From Phoenix dactylifera (lineage: Eukaryota; Streptophyta; Magnoliopsida; Arecales; Arecaceae), in assembly GCF_009389715.1 (NCBI RefSeq), contig NC_052399.1:21073045-21137044 (forward strand): 64,000 nucleotides of DNA, read 5' to 3'. Below the pieces are notes generated by a model. That model was not told the origin of the DNA. It saw only the letters and a program-made list of their open reading frames with translations, and did no database searches. Shown piece after piece: positions 24,028-36,000 of this stretch. The first letter of the stretch is position 1. Each line of letters begins with the position of its first letter. Made by a program: the position numbers and the translations under genes.

Positions 24028-27000
24028 TCAGTATCCCCAGTTGTCATTACGGATTTCATCATCAAACTTCTTCTTGAGCTCAGGGTGCTTCTCGAAATAC
24101 TCATCAGCCGTCATGGTGCTAATCTTCTTCTGCACAGGATATGAGGTTTATGAGAATCAATCACATCACAAAGAGCACTGCAAAAAACTGATTATAATCC
24201 AAAAAAGAAAGTGGTTGGTGTAACATGGATTCAAGCTATTCTTACCTTCATCTCTTGAACCTCAACAATTTCCTTCTCCAACCTTTCTGACTCCTTCAGA
24301 GATTTCTGTTCTGCTTCTTTCAACTCCACCAACTGAAGATTAAAAATATATATATATTTTTGTTGTCTCTTTTTTCAGAGATATAGATTGGGAGAAAAAA
24401 AAAATAAAGGACAGTAAGGTAGACTATCTCACCAAAGCATCAAACTTGGGCTTGTATTCTGGAGTCACAGTGTCAACATACTTGGGGATCTCTATGCCTA
24501 CAAAAGGATGGCATTTGCATGAACTCATTAGTGCAATAAAAGATGAATCACCAATAAAACTGCAGATATGCATGAGACAAGAATAAATTAGTAAATTGTG
24601 ATATGAGTCTAAATAGAAATGCTTGGCGATTCATAAAGCCAAGCCAAATAGTCGGGACAATGCTTCAAGTTTAATCAATTATGGTTGTGGTAAATTTCCA
24701 CTAACATATAGAGTGAAATCTTATGGCACATCCATCATATTACTGAAATGAACCTCCAAAAATGAAGGGTACATTAAAGAACTTCTTAGTTGGTGGGTTC
24801 AGACCATCAAACCCATGAGTTCACATCCAAGAATCAAGCCATTGATCAGACAGATAAAATCTGAACAGATACTTCTTGGTTATTTTATCTTGACCCAAAA
24901 TATGTTAGGCTTTTAGTACAGTAAATTCTAGAAAGATGGCATAACTCTTGGCATTAACTTCCAGACAAACGAAATGTTTAGGAATCTAATTTCCTCAAAT
25001 TGCTGAAGAAAACTAGAATATGAATCTTTGAGACCAGATCAGCAGTAGGATCAATCAATCAAATCCCATTCAGCATCCAGTATGGAGTGAAAAAACTGCT
25101 CTTAAATATTCTGATGGGATAAGCAGCAGACCAACTTGATGGTTGCCCATCTAGACATAGAAGATTGTATGCAGTTTATGGATAATAATGAAATTTTCCA
25201 GCTCATAAAATGTGAAATAAAAATTAACTATAATCTGTATATTATAGATGATCCAAGCACTACTAATACTTACTAACATGATAGTTAAACGTTAGAGGCA
25301 AATAATATTCATACTCCAAGCACTACTAATACCTACTAGGGCTTCCATCTCTGAGACGGAAAGAGAGAGGGGAAATACAACAAAGAAGCAGATGAAAGTG
25401 GAGCCATACTGTAAAACAGGTGGGTGGCCAGATTTCTTCTCTGACAGAATTATTGTTTTCCCCTTCCAGACCAATCAAAAATTTGTTGCACACCATAAGT
25501 TTCCAAATGTGACCTTCCAGCTGAATTGACTAACTAATAACACTTTCTTCTACAATTAGGCCTCTATGCATTTCTAAAATTAGAATTTCCCCATTCACTT
25601 CCACATAAAGGCCTGTAACTACTTCTAAAACATGTCAAGTTCTGACTGTACGGCGACTATCACTTTCAACCCAAACACATTACATGCTCAGAAGATGCTC
25701 CACTTGCCAAACCTGCCAAAAAGAAATCAAGAAGAGTATTAGGCATATCTCACCCCTTTCTTCGTCAAGATATTATGTCGTCCTCTCCTGAGCCTCCCTG
25801 AAGACTAGAGGACAATGATGTGCCTTCCTCCGCAAGATTCATAACAACCTCCGACAAATCATCTTCTCAGACAACCTACCAGTTCTGGAATGAATAATCA
25901 CCACCATCTACTATGCACTGAGGTTCCTAAGACAGCATATACCAATCTTAACAAGTCAATTCCAGACAAGTTAAAGCTAAAGCCCTTTTCAAATGAAGTA
26001 TTTTGATGTCCACATTGGTCAATTCTTTAAAGAACTTATAACACATTCACAACATTTGTTTTCCAAGATATGCCAGATATGCCTATATCCCAAATAAAAC
26101 CAGTGAGCAGGTTGCCAACTAGTCCCTAAACTGGGTTGAGGCAGGCCCTCTATCCTAATGAAAGTGATTTTAGACAGTAAGACTAGTGGGTTGACGTTAT
26201 CCTCAATGTGGCATTCTCATAAGCATTGTCAGAACATTTGGCATCATACCAAACATAAAACCATTATAAGTATCCATCAAGACAAACTACTTAAACCTTA
26301 AAGGACATTTTTACATATGCATGGAGGGACAAAAGACAAATGATTACAGAAACTGAATTTGAAATAACTTTGACATATTTAGTCATGGATAAGTGATTGA
26401 TAATTGCAAAGTTTCAAGCTTCATATTCAACATCTTATCAAGATTTTCACATGTAAGGCAGATGAAATACATGTAGAATAAGACATTTCTTCAATTTCAT
26501 AGTTCTTTATAATCTAAATATTTTCTCTTTACCAGGGTTATTATGAGAAAAATATAATTGTATGCGTGTGCATGTGTTTCTCATTCATGCAGAGGTGCCA
26601 TTTATTTCATTTCCATAACTTGCTTTTCTCATATATGACCTATCATTGTGGGCTTATATATTGTCAAGTTATACATACATGCATACATAGAGAGCCAAGG
26701 TTTCTGATGCTATGTCATAAACCATTATAGTGTCTAGAAAAATCGACACTTCTAGACATGACTTTTAATATTCAAGTTCTTCATAACCCACCATTTAATA
26801 TACTCATCTTGAACTTCAAATTTTTAGCATAAGTTTCCATTTGCAAACTCAATTTATATTATTTACTGGCTGCTATAAGCATTACTGTCCTCTTATTTGT
26901 GATTTGGAATCTTGAAGTTCCCATTGCCAGTTCTGCAGACACCATCTTTTGGTGCCAAAGCCCATGCACAGAAATGTCCTTTAATTGAATTCATGCCATT

Positions 27001-28654
27001 GTTATTTCACCTCAAGATACTCTTATATATCCACTGAAGCTGAATTATCTCCCACATCATTTATGCAATGACTGTACCTACTTTTGTCTTCATAAATTTT
27101 ACTGTATAAAGAGAAACTGAATAACAATTTAGTGACCTTAATTCTGTACTTTAAGCACAAAAATATAAGCTGAATGAATTGCATCTATATCCAGATATTA
27201 TCAGATATTATCAGATATCCATCCAAATTTGTTTCTGTAATTGAATATATCCATATACAAATACAAATTACAACATCTGAACTGATATCTATGTCCATAT
27301 TTTGTACCCAGCAAAGAAAAGCAAATATGGATATGGATATACCAACATCCAATCCATATCCAAATATCTAATTCCATCTACAATTCTATTTAGTTTCATT
27401 GAGCTGTTATAAACTTCCAATGAAAATAAGTGATAGTATCAACAGATCTTTGGTTTAATCTTCTTTTCGTGCAGTAACATTTTTGATTTAGTGGACAGCA
27501 TCCTCAATAATAATCCGTTTTTCACTTCAAAACATGCTAAGTAACTTTGGAGAATTATTAGGATCCATAGAAAAAGTCAGATGACTAGATGAAGGCAATT
27601 ATATCTTCAAATATTTATTTTAGGAATAATAAAAAAGGGAGGCTTACATACTTAAAAATAGTTAAAATAAAGTAGAACAATAGTTTTATCCATAAAATTT
27701 AAAATCCAATTTATATCAATATTTTTCAGTACCTGATTCATATCTGAACCTATCTATGGTTACAAATTTTAGCATCCATCTAATATTCATACCCGGATTC
27801 ATATTCGATAAACAAAGCAGATAGAGATATGGGTCTACCAATATTCTATCCGTTTTCAATATGTTTGCAGCCCTACTTGCATCCATATTGTATGTAAGCT
27901 TAAATATACATATAGATCTTCATAAAATGCCAAGTTTATAATGTAACAACCAGATTTCTTGGTTACAACATGAAAACCATAAGTCTATCTCATGAAATGA
28001 GAATATATCCTCTAATCAGATACCAGTAACGAGAAACTAATTTTCCGATGTTCCATGAAGATTATAAGTATGAAGAAAACATACTCTCATAAGCCTCTTT
28101 ATACATATCCACCAAGCGAGATCCAATTCCTTTTCTATAATATTCCCAGTCGATGGGTTCAGGTTCCTACATGAGTAACAAGAGAATAACAAGTAATAGT
28201 TGTCAGCATATTATAACATGCGAGCTAGAAAATAAAATACATGAAGCAAAGAGGACAATGCCCTGTTTCTAGAGTTGGGGGGGGGGGGGGGGGCGGGGGG
28301 GGGGGGGGGGGGGGGGGGGGGGGAGAGAGAGAGAGAGAAAATCACATCTACATTTCAAAAAGTAACCTTACTACTTGTCAAACTAGTTATATAATCAATG
28401 AACTAATTAAAATAAAGGGAATATATGTGCCTGAGTAACACTGATGCGTATGGATACACCATCATTGAACTATAGATGGCAAAAGAAGCATAGTATCATC
28501 TTCAGCATCCAGCTGATATTCTTGAGAAATATTGGACCCTTGAAAAAAACTAAGATGAGTATGTTTGTGTGAGATCTCATGAGCCTGTATACTTCACATA
28601 AAATAATGTTAATATTTACATGCTGGCATACATAAGCCTGAAGCTCATGGTCAA

Positions 28655-28703
<49 letters not shown>

Positions 28704-29019
28704 ACTGTAAAGAATATATGGATGCAAATTTAGTAGGAAAATTACAGGAAAAAAAAAACAAAATATTGCACTGGTAGAAAAAATAAATGACTGACTAAAA
28801 AAACTGTTTTTGTTTGCTCTCTCAAAAGCAGAAAGAAAAACAAATGAAGACACTCCAGTGAAACAAGAATCAAAAATATGGCTTATTTCCCCTGGAGTAT
28901 TCTTCAGAAAAGCACAAGCACGGAGACCAACCATGGATAGAAAATCAGGACTTGTGGGAAGACCCGGTTTGAAAAAGGCCGGATTTGCTTTTCTTTTTTC
29001 TGTCAGTATACGAGTGAAT

Positions 29020-29082
<63 letters not shown>

Positions 29083-29636
29083 TTTCGATCGTGATGGTTA
29101 ATACAAGTAAGCCAACAATGGACCAGGTTGGCAAGGACCTTTTTCCTCTACTTTTAAGAGATTTGAATACGGCATGAATCGGTGTCGAAAAAAATCACTT
29201 TTTTATCCTTGAACACAAAACATCACAGCATCTCGAAAGCATACTTTCGGAAGTTTGTATTAAAATTAAGTTCTCGGACCAGATCATCCGAGCACAAGCC
29301 TCTCAACTGGGCACGATCGGAACACCATTTCAAGAAATACATCGGAAACAAGAAACGGAAGCCCTATGGAAGAATACAGCGAATCTAGGAAAGAAACCCT
29401 AGATCCCAAAGCATTCATGGAATTGAAAAGAAGCAAAGAAGGACGCGACCGGATGAGATTACCTGGCTGAACTTGGTCTGTAGGGAGTGGTTGACCTCGT
29501 CGAAGGCGCGGCGGAGGTTGGCGAACTCCTTGCGGGCCTCCTCGGAGACGAGAAGCTTCGCCATGCCCTCCCAATCGATCGACTTGGTGGCCTTCGCGGC
29601 CGTCTCCACCACCTTCTTCGTCCCGCTCCCGCTCAT
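24028..29636 (-). CDS. ATPQ: ATP synthase subunit d, mitochondrial
   Basis: Five coding exons on the minus strand: 29636-29463, 28166-28085, 24497-24433, 24332-24246, 24129-24028. All introns are GT-AG, phases match, and the product is 169 residues, close to the usual length of the plant subunit. Recognisable stretches are MSGSGTKKVVETAAKATKSI at the start, IDWEYYRKGIGS in exon 2, IPKYVDTVTPEYKPKFDALL over exons 3-4, a charged coiled-coil-like helix (ESERLEKEIVEVQEMKKK), and the ending NDNWGY. Family knowledge: this is a peripheral-stalk subunit of the mitochondrial F1Fo ATP synthase. It has no cleavable presequence that I can recognise. TGGGCC/T motifs upstream fit a nuclear gene for respiration. 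Intron 2 (3,587 bp) and intron 1 (1,296 bp) carry simple repeats and transposon debris. Confidence 0.93.
24498..28084 (-). other. Large intron of the ATP synthase d gene
   Basis: It is AT-rich and without coding exons. Around 27185-27400 and 27690-27880 there are many ATCCATATCC / GGATATGGATAT words. A right edge at about 27879 reads in reverse TAGGGCTGCAAAC, a hAT-type end. The octamer after it (CTTGCATC) matches ATTGCATC at 27177-27184 in 7 of 8 positions. The left end is not a good inverted repeat, so this hAT candidate is weak. Confidence 0.4.
28277..28338 (+). repeat. Poly-G tract followed by (GA)n
   Basis: The tract runs from 28277 to 28323, 47 bases of G broken once by a C at 28294, then GA repeats. 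It lies in intron 1 of the ATP synthase d gene. Exact length is likely to be unreliable in the assembly. Confidence 0.85.
28659..28700 (+). repeat. (CT)n microsatellite
   Basis: About 21 CT units in intron 1 of the ATP synthase d gene. Confidence 0.9.
29022..29080 (+). repeat. (AT)n microsatellite
   Basis: About 29 AT units in intron 1 of the ATP synthase d gene, some 380 bp from exon 1. Confidence 0.9.
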
Positions 29637-29769
29637 CCTCGCTTCCTCTTGTTTTAGTGGGGAAGGCGGCGTTCCTTCTCCGCTTCCGCGATCGCTTCTT
29701 CCAATCTTGAGGGCAGGGGGAGCCCGAGGACATGGCAAGGGAATGAATGCGGCTAAAAGAAGGCTCAAA

Positions 29770-29866
29770 TGGGCCGGACTGGGGCTCGGCCTGGTCAATA
29801 TACTTTGTTGACCCCGAGAGCCAGCCCGACACTGGCCGGCCCACAAAACGAAGGGCAGCATGGGCT
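29770..29866 (-). promoter_or_regulatory. Cluster of Site II-like motifs upstream of ATP synthase d
   Basis: TGGGCC occurs at 29770-29775, GGCCCA (its reverse) at 29838-29843, and TGGGCT at 29861-29866, that is 134-230 bp upstream of the ATG. In plants TGGGCC/T Site II elements are bound by TCP factors and are enriched in promoters of nuclear genes for mitochondrial respiratory subunits and ribosomal proteins. The motif is short, so single hits mean little, but three within 100 bp at the expected place are supportive. Confidence 0.5.
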
Positions 29867-30859
29867 TGCAAGACAGTGCGAAAGGGCTTATCGGTCGATT
29901 CGACCTGTAATTAATATTGGAATCCATATAACTCGGTGCAAGTTTGATACTTTGAGAAGAATTGATCAAATTCCCTCCCGTCCTCCTCCTGATAAAAAAA
30001 TGCAGTGAATCTGTGAGTCCTCCATCGACATTAGAGAATTTGGTTGACTCGAGTAGATCCAGCTAAAATTCTGACTCAATGTAAGAAATTTGCAAAGTCC
30101 AGCAAACAAATCTGATAGCTAAGGAATCATTTCTGCAATCCTATTGTCCTTGAATGGCTCTCCATGCAAGTTTAATGAATCTTTCAAGTGCAATCCTATC
30201 TTGCTCGCTAACATAATCAAATCTGCTGTAGCACAATTTTGTGCAAGTCTATAGTGGATCAATTTTGTCTCGATCTATCCTTTGTACATGCCTCATTGAA
30301 CCTTTTGATCATAATGGCTACCCATTTCCTCCCATTCCCTCTGGCCTCTTGTACCTATGCCCAATATTAGCGCATCCCTCTGCTCGACGCTTTCTCATCT
30401 TAGTAGAATTTATCAACCTGACATAGATAAAATGAGATCTAATGACATATATGATACATACCATGGGCATGTAGACTCTTATCATGTAGCCAACTGTTTT
30501 CTCTGACTTTCTTCGTGCATCAGAGGGCATTTTTGTTTCGTTTGTATGCATAGTTGTGCATGTTTTTAATATAAGAGCTGGGTAAATTGAGTTTTCAAAT
30601 TTGGCTTGAGTTCCCCCTGTAATGGAACTCTTTTGCTGTGCTTTGCTGTACCATCATATACTATTCAATTTTGACACTATATTGGAAAAATTGCATCCTA
30701 CAAAACTGTACATGGTAAAAACCACTACCATTATTGCTCCGTAACAATTTCAAGAATCCAAATCTACTTTACTCATCATTAGGGTTCTTCTTTGTTAGAG
30801 GATATTTATTAACCTTTGTTTTTTTGTGCTGCGTGCTTGATCTGCTATTTGATCTACGA

Positions 30860-31078
30860 GTGTAAACGTCAGTAGAACCAGTACTGGGCACTGTACCGGT
30901 TGCTCGGCGGAACGAGTCGGTACGGATCCATACCATGCTGTGCCGAGCCAGTACCGACACAGTAGAAGAGATGGGAGAGATAGAGAACGACACAAGAGAT
31001 GGGAGAGATAGGGAACGACACAGTAGAAGGTTGGCCTCGGCCCGCCTCTCTCTTCATCCCTCTCCCTCTTCCTCTCTT

Positions 31079-31137
<59 letters not shown>

Positions 31138-31257
31138 TTTCTTCTCTCCTCTCCGGCAACACCGTCTTTATTTTAGTGCCGGAGACGTTCCGGTCCACCA
31201 CCGGTACGGCCTGAGATGCCTCAAACCGGGCGGTTCGAGACAGTTCCGCAGGCCTTG
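30860..31257. repeat. GGTACC-rich element with CT-rich interior
   Basis: The left part has ACTGTACCGG and GGTACGG words. The right edge reads in reverse CAAGGCCTGCGGAACTG, resembling the CAAGG end of the hAT-like family. The interior holds two GAGATGGGAGAGATAG repeats and a (CT)n tract (31081-31138). The left end and target duplication could not be fixed. Confidence 0.45.
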
Positions 31258-31410
31258 ATTGTAACATTCACTCTATGAGAGTTTTGTGCATGATACTGTG
31301 CAAATGTTATTTGGCTTGAGTCGGCTTTTTAAGGTAATCTTGATGCTAGAAATGAGGCTCTTGTTAAATATGGTATAAACAAAAAAAAAATTTTTTGGTA
31401 CAACGGCGGT

Positions 31411-32094
31411 TCATATACGACGGGTGTGGATGCGGCCAACAAAATCAGAAAACAAAAGACTACATAAGAGCTCCGGCATAGAGCCATGATCCATCCAGAC
31501 GAAACCTCTCAAGTGGTGAGCCGCAAAGGAAGCAACCAAATCGGCGGCACCATTTGCCTCCCTGTAGATGTGCGTGGCCTGATGGAAGCTGCACTCTTCC
31601 ATTAATCTGCGAATGTCGTAGAGTAGCAGCCCATTCTCACCTGCGCGTCCTCGACCTCGGATCTATTTGATTACCGTGGCTGAATCCTCCTCGAAAAGGA
31701 GGCGGTTCGTGTCCAATATCTGTCTGGCATAGAAAATATCCTCCCAAGCGGCTCTAAGCTCGATACACATGACAGACGAGTCGAAGATCTGTTAACCTCC
31801 CACTACCGCTAGCATGGCGTTGTGATCACTGATGATGAAGCCTACACCTCCGTATCTCCCGTTCTCAGCCACACTACCATCGAAATTCACCTTAAGAAAA
31901 CTAGGAGGTGGAGGCACCCAGGATACGAGCACAATCCTGGACCACAAAGTTGTTTTCAATGATATTAGTACATGCTGCATGCGTATCAACCGCTTGCTGG
32001 TAGGAGATGGCAGCATTAGCGGCTGCAAGTGCAAGTGCAACTGGACTGTCTGGTCTGAGTCTGATCTAAATAATCCAATCATATCTGCATCCAA
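31411..32094 (-). pseudogene. LINE-derived RNase H domain remnant
   Basis: One minus-strand frame with two in-frame stops (TAA after AVVGG, TAG after SATVIK) encodes an RNase H of the RVT_3 type found at the 3' end of plant LINE elements. Hallmarks are KVNFDGSV (first Asp), CIELRAAWE (Glu), FEEDSATVI (Asp) and YREANGAADLVA (the Asn/Asp end motif). An A-rich/T-rich stretch at 31381-31396 lies just beyond the 3' end. The reverse transcriptase part is absent, so this is a 5'-truncated, dead insertion. Confidence 0.75.
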
Positions 32095-33062
32095 AATTCA
32101 GATGCATCATGTGGGTCTCGCACCAGTGTGCGACCTACATGACTTCAATCTGTACCCACACAGAAATCCAGCTCGCGAATGCTCGTAAGTCGTGGACAGT
32201 TCAAGCACGCAAGTTCCAACAATCATCAGACCAAACAGCCAGCACGCAGCATTTTGCTGAGCAGATAGGAAGGTACAGTGGCATTAATATCAGGTTATAG
32301 CTGAAACCAAAATGGCATTAATCGACTACCTTGGCCTTTTATCTCCAGAATTTTGACTATGAAATTTGGTGGATATCTTTACCTTGCTATTCATCAACAC
32401 GTCCCTAATGTTCTGTGACTGAACTTTGCTCCCAAGGGTGTTCGTCGCAGAACACTGCTCCTGATCAAATGCGAGAATTTCACTCCCAATAAAGTGAAAT
32501 ACCAACTACCATTACCAGATAACGAAATACCAATTACAACAGTCAGCTTGTCTAAAACAGTAGGAATTTATGCAGTGGTCTCAGATATAAACAAGACAAT
32601 TACATTCACAGGGAAACCTAGAGAGCAACAGAGAAACACATCCTCACAGTCAGCAAATAACAAATACAGTTCAAACATGTGCGTTTGTCAGCACGTGCCA
32701 AAATGAGAGCAAATGTGTAATCCATAACCCTACTTGAGCAGAACACCCTTTGCTCCATTTACCAACAAAACTGGACTAATAATATAATGGTCACCATCTT
32801 CAGTTGCAAATAAGTTTTGCTCAGGGAAGTCTTGGACTTATAGAGTTTCAATTGCAAATATAGGCTTCAGATCTGATTGTGACTACAGTTATAGAAGAAA
32901 ACAATATGACTGATGGCCTATTTTTATTCCTAATTGAATTGTTTAAATAACAATTTTGTCACATAACATCCCCTGCCGCTGAAACAGTAAATCATCTCCA
33001 AAGGGAAGAAAACCCGCATCATCCAATACCGTGGTTGTGGCTAAGGACATCCTTTTTTGGCA
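32095..33062. other. Spacer between LINE remnant and carrier gene
   Basis: The stretch up to about 32230 may be more of the LINE body. From there to 33062 I see no gene. TTTATT at 32923-32928 is AATAAA on the minus strand, 135 bp past the carrier stop, and is a possible poly(A) signal. Confidence 0.4.
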
Positions 33063-36000
33063 TCACTGCTGTTTTGATGGATCAGATTTTGTATCCTCAG
33101 TGGAACCCCACTGGGAGGCTAGCCGCTTTGTCCTCTCTAGAACACTGAAGAAAATTGAACCGCCAATACCAATCCATAAAACTCTTGGTCCAATACCCTG
33201 TCAAAGAAATCAAATCATATGAACGTAAAAAGAAGTTCAATCCTTTTTTACCTTCTGAAGTATTCATCTTTTTTTGATAGTAGCATCCTTATTTGGTACA
33301 TATACAACATGTCTACTTCATATAGCATAAATCTTCCAATTGGCACAAAACTGAATGATGGATTATGGAATAATGGGTCAGAAACCATATTAATCTATCA
33401 ACAAAAAGGATGCTTTAACCTAGACTGATGTTAGTTATGCCTAGATCATTGTTATAGCATTCAGTCTGTTAATACCACATGTACAAATAGTTTGATTTAA
33501 TTACTTCAATTGCAGAAATTACGTTAGTATAATTAACATAAGCAGTCTTTGGTACAACAAAAAAATGCACAAGACAATGGCTCCAGATCATTCCCAATTT
33601 TACATCCTAGAGACAAGATTATCATGATGAAGCCTCCTAACAACCTTGCTATACTGGCAATTTGTGTTAACCAAGATTAAAAAGTACGTGCCAATTCAAT
33701 AGGTAATGGATACCCAAGATAGCTGCTTTTGTGGTGATAAGAAGCATGGTATATTGCCACATAATATACTACTGGGGGTATATATGGGTTTCTAGATTGA
33801 CTAAAGGCAGAAAAGCACAAGATAATGCGATCAGACCTTCAAGAAAGCAGCTGGACCTTCTTCTCTGATAATAGTCTGAGCACAATTAAGCAGCCCATTG
33901 TATTGGTTTGCCGAGCCCTGCGACACAAGCCCGATGAACAACTAAATTTCAACAAGGTTATTACACATAGCAAAATTTAAAAGAACAAACAATTCTACCT
34001 GAACCATCAATCTTGTCTTCATTACATCAAGCGGCGTAGTTACAGCTCCAGTTATTGCACCTGTAAACATGAGAAATTCTATCAACAGAGGCAAAAAAGA
34101 TAGAATTTTGACACACTACCTAGAAATTTACTGGTGCAATTTTTAAGTGGATGCACATGACTAATATTGTAATTGTGCATGTACATGCAAGCATTAGTTG
34201 TTTCCGGAATGATGTGACTTGATAAGTGATATAATAGTTAGCTGCGTAAACCAACGGTCTACTTGCAGTTTGCTGAAGATGGCCAACTACCCGATGGGTC
34301 ATCTTCCACAGTACATCCAAGTAAAACCATGATGACTCATGCAGAAGTCATTTTCATGACAGTGAAAGTCATAGTTAGAAAAAAAAAATGCCACAAGTAA
34401 CCTTCAGGTTTAAGACTTTTTGGTACTAATTTTTGGATAGGCACCCTGAATCTGAGAATAGAATCCATGTGTACAAAACATGTCTGGCATTAAGAACACG
34501 AAGTTGATAACGGAATTTATGAGGTGCAGTGTAGACGAGTTATATACATCTAGGTAACAGCGCACAAGGCACTAGAAACAAGACCATCGAAAGGATTTGG
34601 GTGTACCAGCAAAGGCACCAATTACAGCATTCTCTGGATCATTTAACTCTCTCCTTGCCTGCATGAACAAGAAAAATAAAAGAGGAAAGAAGAGGGCATT
34701 AGTTTTTAGTTTACATCTCCCCTGGCGTCATTCCCCATCTTCTCAACACAAAGTTCCTGTACAGGAATACAAGTCAAACAAGAAACATTGGAAACAAACT
34801 AGTCTATCTAGCTTCTTTCAAACCATATGATACAGCATCATATATTATACTTTCTTTTTTTTTTCTGGGATAGAGATGAAGGCAACATACTTTATTGACT
34901 TATGGTACGAAGAAATCTCATGGATTAACTACAGATTAGCACATTTCAATCTCAACAAGAACCTTTTTCCTTTGAAAACTCATATGCCTAAAAACATGAA
35001 CACTTTTAAACCCCAAGATACATATCCTTGTCTGCAGACAGGACACATGGTAAAACTCCAAAAGATTAAATGTAAAAGATCATCACACTTTCCATGTAAA
35101 TGCATTACATGGACTATCCTAATGAACAAATTCATCTAAGACAATTTCTTGTGCACTTGTACATCTATTCCATAAAGAAAAGAAGCAATCAGGCTTAATT
35201 TGCAAGATGAACTTCAAAAGTTCATAATAGTGAGGTCTGAAATTGCCTTAAGCTTTCATCAGCATCATAATCATTGGAGGAAGATTGGATCAAGCAGCTA
35301 AATGACTATTTCATGGTACTGTTCCTTAACTTTCAGATTAAACTTAGGAGAGGTAAGGCCTTTCACCTTATGCTCTTCACAATTGCACCAAAAGCTTTGA
35401 GAGAGACAAATGCTTAGTCCGCTTGCACGATAGATCCTTCTAGATAATTTGTCGCAACTCCCAAATTTCTTCACTAACAAATCCCTTGTAAGAAGAAGAC
35501 TTGAGAGGAATTCTCAAATATCTGATGGGAAGGGAAACAATCATTGAACTCAAAGCTTCCACCAGAATCTTAACTCTCCCCCGATGCCCATTCAACCTCC
35601 CTACAAATTTCGAAGTCACATCAAACAATGAAGCACAAACTTGAGACTTCAAAAAATTGTTCAAATTTTTTCTTTTAGGTAGCTCAGCCTCCACTGAGAT
35701 CCAAATTCTCAAATCTTGTTCACGCCCTAAAAAAGTACTATTTCCAACATTGGACAGGTGGCGTGCAAAGCCAACCAGTTGCTTCATGAGCACCTTTAAA
35801 CCATTCGATGATGTTGTCAGTTGGAAATTAGATGTTTTCAAATCCAGTGTGTGTCAAGAATTTTAAGAACAGGAAATAAATAATTGACTAGGATCAACTG
35901 AATATAATTATATGAATGGCATGAATACTCTTTCTACACCATGTAAGAAGCACTAGCTTCATTACAAAGATATCTTGAGGCAGATAATAAATCATCTCCA

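Noticed and set aside
28241-28438. ORF with a poly-glycine run
   Set aside because: It is a translation of the poly-G/GA tract.
29284-29871. Minus-strand ORF of 195 codons across the ATP synthase first exon
   Set aside because: It reads a different frame over exon 1 and its promoter; the frame matching subunit d is the real one.
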